Origin: Acetobacteraceae bacterium
GTDB lineage: Bacteria; Pseudomonadota; Alphaproteobacteria; Acetobacterales; Acetobacteraceae
Length of the DNA: 64,000 nucleotides
Reading direction: 5' to 3'
Assembly (NCBI GenBank): GCA_947371015.1
Contig: CANBNK010000009.1
Location: forward strand, 1 to 64,000
The notes under the pieces: generated by a model
Databases searched by the model: none
The model's input: the letters and a program-made list of their open reading frames with translations, nothing else
Told to the model about the DNA's origin: nothing
Made by a program: the position numbers and the translations under genes
Shown here: piece by piece, positions 59,800 through 64,000 of the stretch
How the letters are laid out: each line of letters begins with the position of its first letter
Numbering within the stretch: the stretch's first letter is position 1

Positions 59800-60367
59800 C
59801 GGAAACCCGCCTGACCAGATCGAAGCCGCGGTGCGCGCGGTGCTTGGCACGCTCTCCGGCGACCTGACGGTTACCGAAGCCGCGCTGCTCGGTGAGCTTG
59901 AGGCGCTGGGCCGCGAGGTCAAGCGCGCGAAGAGCGAGATCGCCGCGCTGAGCGTGGAGGACATCAACGAAAGCCACATCCCCGCGGCAACGGATGAGCT
60001 GGACGCGGTGGTGGAGCATACCGCCACCGCGACCAACGAAATCCTGGACGCCTGCGAGACGCTGGAGTCGCTGCAGTCCAAGCTGGACGAGGGCAATGCC
60101 CAGGCGCTCGGCCATGCGGTGACGCGCATCTATGAGGCCTGCAGCTTCCAGGACATCACCGGGCAACGCATCGCCAAGGTGGTATCGGCGCTGAAGGCCA
60201 TCGAGTCGCGCGTCGCCGCGGTTACCGGCAGCTTCGGCAGCCTGCCGGCGGCGATGGGCAAGAATGCCGACGCGACCGAGGGCGAGAAGCTGGCCAATGG
60301 GCCGCAGCTGCCGACCAATGCCAGCAGCCAGGCCGATATCGACAAGCTGCTGGCGAGCTTCGACTGA
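59792..60367 (+). CDS. cheZ: CheZ-type CheY-P phosphatase
   Basis: 191 residues. A long helical hairpin ends in the catalytic motif CSFQDITGQRIAKVV with Asp121 and Gln125, equivalent to Asp143 and Gln147 of Escherichia coli CheZ. The C-terminal SSQADIDKLLASFD matches the CheY-binding tail peptide. CheZ is less frequent in alphaproteobacteria than multiple CheY sinks, but it occurs in Rhodospirillales. ATG 59792 overlaps cheY; the stop overlaps the next ATG (TGATG). Confidence 0.9.
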   Translation: MPDGNPPDQIEAAVRAVLGTLSGDLTVTEAALLGELEALGREVKRAKSEIAALSVEDINESHIPAATDELDAVVEHTATATNEILDACETLESLQSKLDEGNAQALGHAVTRIYEACSFQDITGQRIAKVVSALKAIESRVAAVTGSFGSLPAAMGKNADATEGEKLANGPQLPTNASSQADIDKLLASFD

Positions 60368-63300
60368 TGCGCGGCGGCCCCCCGACGCTGGCGCTGCTGT
60401 TGCTGCTGGCAGCCGGGCAGGCAGGGGCGCAGGAGACGCGCCTGCCGCTGCGTACCGGCGAGCATCCTGGCCGCAGCCGTGTGGTGATGGACTGGCCGCG
60501 CACGCCCGACTACCAGGCCGAGCAGACCGGCGACCGGCTGCTGCTGCGGCTGCCGGCCGGCGTGGTGCCGGCGCTGGATGCCAATGGCCGCATGGCGCGC
60601 AATGTGCTGGGCATGGCGCGCGTGCCGGAGGGGTTGCTGCTGACGCTGCGGCCCGGCGTGAGGGTGCGGCATTTCGTCATGGATACCCGGCTGGTGCTGG
60701 ACCTCAGCGACCCCGGGGCCGAGCCTGAGGCGCCGCTGCGCACAGCCGAAGCCGAAGCGCCGGCGCGGGCCGCCGAGCCTGGGCGTCGGCGGCGGCGGGG
60801 TGAGGCGGCGGCCGAGGCGCCGGGGGCTAGACCTGCGGTAGCGCCTGGGGCCGTGACGCGCCAGGTGGTTGCCGTCGCTGCGCCAGCCCCACCAGTGCCA
60901 GTCGCGGCGCGCGGCGCGCCAGTGCCTGCCGCATTGCCGCGCGTTGCGGCACAGGCTGTTCCCATGCCAAGCGCGCCCCAGGCCGCGCCACCGCCACCGC
61001 CACCGCCACCGCCACCGCCGGCGCCTGCCGCTGCCGTGTCGGCGCCTGCCACGCAACCGCTCACCGCGCAGACGCTGCGCCAACCCGTGCCCGGCGGCGT
61101 CGCCGCGCCGCCGCCGAGAGAGCCGGTTTTCACCGCCGCCCCGCGGGAGGCGCCCTCTCAGCTGAACCTGCCGGCGCCTGCCCGTGGCGGCCCGGTTCCC
61201 ACTGCCGCCATGGTGGCCGCAAGCGTCGCCCCGCCGGTGACCGAGGCCGCCGCGGCCAGTGCCAGTGCCCCGGTCGCAGTGCTGGCGCCGCTCCTGGCCA
61301 TGCAGGTCCGTGTCATCAACACGCCGGGCCAGCCGCCGGCGCTGTACCTGCCCTATGTGGAAGCCCCCGGCGCCGCCGTGTTGCGGCGTGGCGATGCGCT
61401 GCTGCTGGCCTTTGCCTCGCCGCAGCCGCTGGACCTTTCGGCGGTGCGCTCGACGCCGCTGTTCGCGCCGCTGGAAGCCCTCAACCTGCCCGGTGGCGTG
61501 CTGCTGCGGCTGCCGCTGGCTGCCCCCGCCGGCGTGCTGGCGCGGCGCGAAGGCCCGGGGTGGGTGCTGCAATTCACCCGCGGCGATGAACGCCGCGATG
61601 GCGAGGCCGAGCCGCGCGCCCTGGCGCCGGAGGCCATTGCCGGCACGCCGCCACGTTATGTGCTGCGCGCGGCCAAGCCCGGCCAGGCGTTGAGCCTGAC
61701 CGACCCGGAAACCGGCCTGCCCCTTCTGCTGGGCACGGTGCTGGAAGCCGGGCAATCGGTGCCGCTGCCGCGCCGCCTGGCTGAGTTCGAATTGCCGCCG
61801 ACCCTGCTGGGGCTGGCGGTCCTCGCCCGCGCGGACAGCGTTACCCTGGCGCCGCAGAATGACCGCTTCGTGGTCGGCGCCGCCGGCGGGGCGCGCCTGG
61901 CGCTGGACCCGGCGGCAGCCGCGCCCGTGAGCGGCGCGCCGGCGATGACCCGCAGCTTCGACCTGGCTTCGGCCAACCTGGATACCATGCTGAACCGGCT
62001 GCGCGGCCAGCAGCGCAGCATTGCCGGTGCCGCGCCGCTGGCCCGCGCCCCGGCCCGGCGGGATGCTGCTGAGACGCTGCTGGCGCTGGGCTTGGGCCAG
62101 GAGGCCCAGGCCATGGCCGGGCTGGCCATGGCGGAGGACCCGGCCGCGGCGGCGGACCTCCGCACCATCGGGCTGGCGGCGGCGGGTGCCGTGTTGGCCG
62201 GGCGCGTCGTTGACGCAAGGCCGCTGCGCGATGGCGGCCTGCCCGACAGCGATGAGGCGACACTGTGGCGCGCCGCCCTGGCCATGCTGGAACAGCAGCC
62301 GGAACGTGCCGCCACCGGCTTCGCTGCCACGCTGCCGCTGCTGCTGGATTATCCGCTGCCCTTGCGCGACCGGCTGCTGCCACTGGCGGCCGAGGCCCTG
62401 GCGGAAGCCGGGGAAACCGTCGCGCTGGCGCAACTGCTGGCGGCGGTGCCGGGCCGGCTGCCCTTGCCGCGCGCCATGCTGCTGCAGGCCCAGGGCAAGC
62501 CGGCCGAGGCGCTGGCCGGATATGACGCCGTCGCTGCTGGCATCGACCGCCGGGCGCGCGCGCTGGCCTTGCGCCGGGCCATAGACCTGCGGCTGGAAAC
62601 CGGCGCGCTGGATGCGGTGGGTGCGGCCAAGGCGCTGGACTCCGCGCTGTTCGCCTGGCGTGGGGATGAGGTGGAATTGGCTGCACGCAAGCGGCTGGCG
62701 GAGTTGCGCGTGCTGGCCAAGACGCCGCGCGAAGCCCTGGCGTTGTTGCAGGAAACCGCGACGCTGTTCCCGGACCAGGCGGCGGCGCTGCGTCCGCCCA
62801 TGGTCACCGCGCTACTGGCGGCGCTGCGCGATGACCCGCCGGTGGCCGCGGTCTCCCTGCATGATGCGCATGCCGATCTGTTGCAGGGCGACCCCAGGGC
62901 CGAGGAAGCGGCGCTGGTGCTGGCGGATCGGCTGGTCTCGCTGGACCTGACCGAGCGTGCCGGCACGCTGCTGGCCCGCGCCGCCGACCGCGCGACGGAG
63001 CCGACCCAGCGCGCCACGCTGGGGCTGCGGCTGGCGGCGCTGAAGCTGGAGGAAGGCAACGCGGCGGCGGCGCTGGCGGCGCTGGAATCGACCAAGGCCG
63101 AGGCGCTGGCCGAGCCGCTTTCGCGCGAACGCGTGGTGCTGGCGGCGCGGGCCGAGGCGCGGCGTGGCAACCTGGCTCGCGCGGTGGAAGGGCTGGAGGC
63201 GCTGGGCGAGGCCGGCATGGCCCCGCTTTCGGAGTTGCAGGCCGAGGCGCAGGACTGGCCGGCGGCGGCGGCGGCCGGGGCGCGCGTGCTGGCCGCGCTG

Positions 63301-63579
63301 CCAGCCGCCCCGGCGGCGCTGAATGCCGACCAGCAGCGCGTGCTGCTGCGCCAGGCTGCCTTCCTGGTGCTGGCGGGGGATGAGGCCGGCCTGGCGGCGC
63401 TGCGGCCCCAGGCGGTGCGGCTGCCGGAAGGGCCGCTGGCCGAGGGTTTCGGCGCGCTGACCGCCGAAGCGCTGAAGGGCCTGGCGGACCTGCCGCGACT
63501 ATCACGTGAACAGCAGCTTTTCCGGAACCTGCCCAGAAGGCTGGAGGCATTGCGGGCTGGCGCACCGGTTACGCGGTAG
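60367..63579 (+). CDS. Large exported AMIN-like/helical-repeat protein of unknown function in the flagellar operon
   Basis: 1070 residues. A signal peptide (LALLLLLAAGQAGAQ) precedes an AMIN-like beta domain (about 20-115: SRVVMDWPRTPDYQAEQTGD, VRVRHFVMDTRLVLDLSDPG). A Pro/Ala linker at about 130-310 includes a run of twelve Pro. A second similar beta segment (about 310-410, LLAMQVRVINTPGQPPALYL) leads to about 480 residues of Ala/Leu helices in TPR-like pairs (YDAVAAGIDRRARALALRRA, ALLQETATLFPDQAAALRPP). It would be periplasmic and peptidoglycan-associated if the AMIN reading is right. It starts in an overlap with cheZ. I do not know a named family member. Confidence 0.75.
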   Translation: MRGGPPTLALLLLLAAGQAGAQETRLPLRTGEHPGRSRVVMDWPRTPDYQAEQTGDRLLLRLPAGVVPALDANGRMARNVLGMARVPEGLLLTLRPGVRVRHFVMDTRLVLDLSDPGAEPEAPLRTAEAEAPARAAEPGRRRRRGEAAAEAPGARPAVAPGAVTRQVVAVAAPAPPVPVAARGAPVPAALPRVAAQAVPMPSAPQAAPPPPPPPPPPPAPAAAVSAPATQPLTAQTLRQPVPGGVAAPPPREPVFTAAPREAPSQLNLPAPARGGPVPTAAMVAASVAPPVTEAAAASASAPVAVLAPLLAMQVRVINTPGQPPALYLPYVEAPGAAVLRRGDALLLAFASPQPLDLSAVRSTPLFAPLEALNLPGGVLLRLPLAAPAGVLARREGPGWVLQFTRGDERRDGEAEPRALAPEAIAGTPPRYVLRAAKPGQALSLTDPETGLPLLLGTVLEAGQSVPLPRRLAEFELPPTLLGLAVLARADSVTLAPQNDRFVVGAAGGARLALDPAAAAPVSGAPAMTRSFDLASANLDTMLNRLRGQQRSIAGAAPLARAPARRDAAETLLALGLGQEAQAMAGLAMAEDPAAAADLRTIGLAAAGAVLAGRVVDARPLRDGGLPDSDEATLWRAALAMLEQQPERAATGFAATLPLLLDYPLPLRDRLLPLAAEALAEAGETVALAQLLAAVPGRLPLPRAMLLQAQGKPAEALAGYDAVAAGIDRRARALALRRAIDLRLETGALDAVGAAKALDSALFAWRGDEVELAARKRLAELRVLAKTPREALALLQETATLFPDQAAALRPPMVTALLAALRDDPPVAAVSLHDAHADLLQGDPRAEEAALVLADRLVSLDLTERAGTLLARAADRATEPTQRATLGLRLAALKLEEGNAAAALAALESTKAEALAEPLSRERVVLAARAEARRGNLARAVEGLEALGEAGMAPLSELQAEAQDWPAAAAAGARVLAALPAAPAALNADQQRVLLRQAAFLVLAGDEAGLAALRPQAVRLPEGPLAEGFGALTAEALKGLADLPRLSREQQLFRNLPRRLEALRAGAPVTR

Positions 63580-63586
63580 GGAACCG

Positions 63587-63605
63587 GCTACCCCCCCGGG
63601 GTAGC
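63587..63605 (+). terminator. Hairpin after the 1070-residue gene
   Basis: GCTACCCC, loop CCC, GGGGTAGC: an 8-bp perfect stem, 8 bp after the stop codon. No T run follows, so termination strength is uncertain. Confidence 0.5.
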
Positions 63606-63623
63606 GGGAAAAAATATTGGGGC

Positions 63624-63676
63624 GGGGGGCTAAATTCACTTGCACCCCGGGGGCCAGTGCCTCATATGCGCCCCCC
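63624..63676 (+). promoter_or_regulatory. G/C-run region upstream of speD with mutually exclusive hairpins
   Basis: GGGGGGC (63624-63630) and GGGGGC (63649-63654) can both pair with GCCCCCC (63670-63676). A TTGACC hexamer at 63678-63683 could be a -35 box, in which case these hairpins would lie outside the speD leader. Confidence 0.4.
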
Positions 63677-63735
63677 GTTGACCTGATCGATACCCGATCA
63701 CCAAGGTCATCTGCTGGTGCGAAAGGGGCCCTGCT

Positions 63736-64000
63736 ATGGACGCTTCCATCACACTGGGGATGGTCTCGGATCTTCCGAGCGAAGCCCAGATGTCTGACTC
63801 CTCCACGACTGAGGCGAAGGACTATTTCGTTGTTCGTGATGGTGTAAAGTTCGCCGGCACGCACCTCATCATTGATCTTTGGGACGCCACCAATCTGGCG
63901 GACCCGGAGCACATCGACGCGGTGCTGCGCGAGGCGGCGATTGCCACCGGTGCGACGATCCTGCATGGGCATTTCCACCATTTCGGGCCGAACTCCGGCG
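63736..64000 (+). CDS. speD: S-adenosylmethionine decarboxylase proenzyme, N-terminal part
   Basis: 88 codons before the window ends. After a polar N-terminus comes FAGTHLIIDLWDATNLADPE and HIDAVLREAAIATGATILHG with HFHHFGPNSG, the N-terminal region of prokaryotic SpeD. The self-cleaving Ser (ESHIS motif) would lie just beyond the window. AAAGGGG (63721-63727 region) precedes ATG 63736; ATG 63790 would give a shorter N-terminus closer to other alphaproteobacteria. The product makes decarboxylated SAM for spermidine synthesis. Confidence 0.88.
   Translation, partial: MDASITLGMVSDLPSEAQMSDSSTTEAKDYFVVRDGVKFAGTHLIIDLWDATNLADPEHIDAVLREAAIATGATILHGHFHHFGPNSG

Overview
The window is about 70% GC chromosomal DNA, best read as an alphaproteobacterium of the Acetobacteraceae (Roseomonas-like). 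The reasons are the split F0 operon atpI-B-E-F'-F with a b' subunit, the fliL-fliM-DUF6468-motE-cheY-cheZ flagellar run typical of Rhodospirillales, several solute-binding proteins with no permease nearby, and genes packed with ATGA/GTGA overlaps. The genus is inference; no rRNA or tRNA was seen.

Region 1 (1-6794, +) is an operon for an envelope export machine: a DUF3467 protein, an adaptor with a cytoplasmic GAF-like half, a PqqD-like/M50 metalloprotease/HlyD-like fusion, a second adaptor and a TolC-type channel. No ABC or RND pump is present; this is my main candidate for an undescribed system. Region 2 (6875-7779, -) is wreckage of a type I restriction locus and a higBA toxin-antitoxin pair, fused by deletions and a frameshift. 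Region 3 (7906-15810, -) is the complete kdp potassium uptake operon with its sensor pair, kdpF and a further 27-residue membrane ORF. Region 4 (15996-21404) holds another toxin-antitoxin remnant, an enoyl-CoA hydratase-like gene, a TauD-type dioxygenase, a small secreted protein and an EmrAB-like drug efflux pair.

Region 5 (21423-32416) is a glycan locus read both ways from a central promoter region. Leftward are two GT2 glycosyltransferases, an HTTM-like membrane protein and a DCC-family protein. Rightward are a HAD-UbiA fusion, DprE1-like and DprE2-like proteins, a GT-C-like transferase and a flippase. The first three predict polyprenyl-phosphoarabinose synthesis, as in mycobacteria and the Azorhizobium noe genes. 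Region 6 (32356-43370) groups three dipeptide-type solute-binding proteins with a penicillin-acylase-type hydrolase, an amidase, a class III aminotransferase and a persulfide-dioxygenase/rhodanese fusion.

Region 7 (43465-52736) has the F0 ATP synthase operon, a TPR/glycosyltransferase-like protein, an ABC exporter, a TetR regulator divergent from a secreted hydrolase, and a YddA-like transporter without an ATPase. Region 8 (53043-63579) is flagellar and chemotaxis: flgF-flgG-flgA-flgH leftward, and fliL, fliM, DUF6468, motE-like, cheY, cheZ and a 1070-residue unknown rightward. The window ends inside speD.

A family of about 40-bp palindromic repeats (termini GATCG(G/T)C and CGTGAATC) sits in six intergenic regions; in one of them, between flgF and flgG, it is a three-copy 54-bp tandem array.
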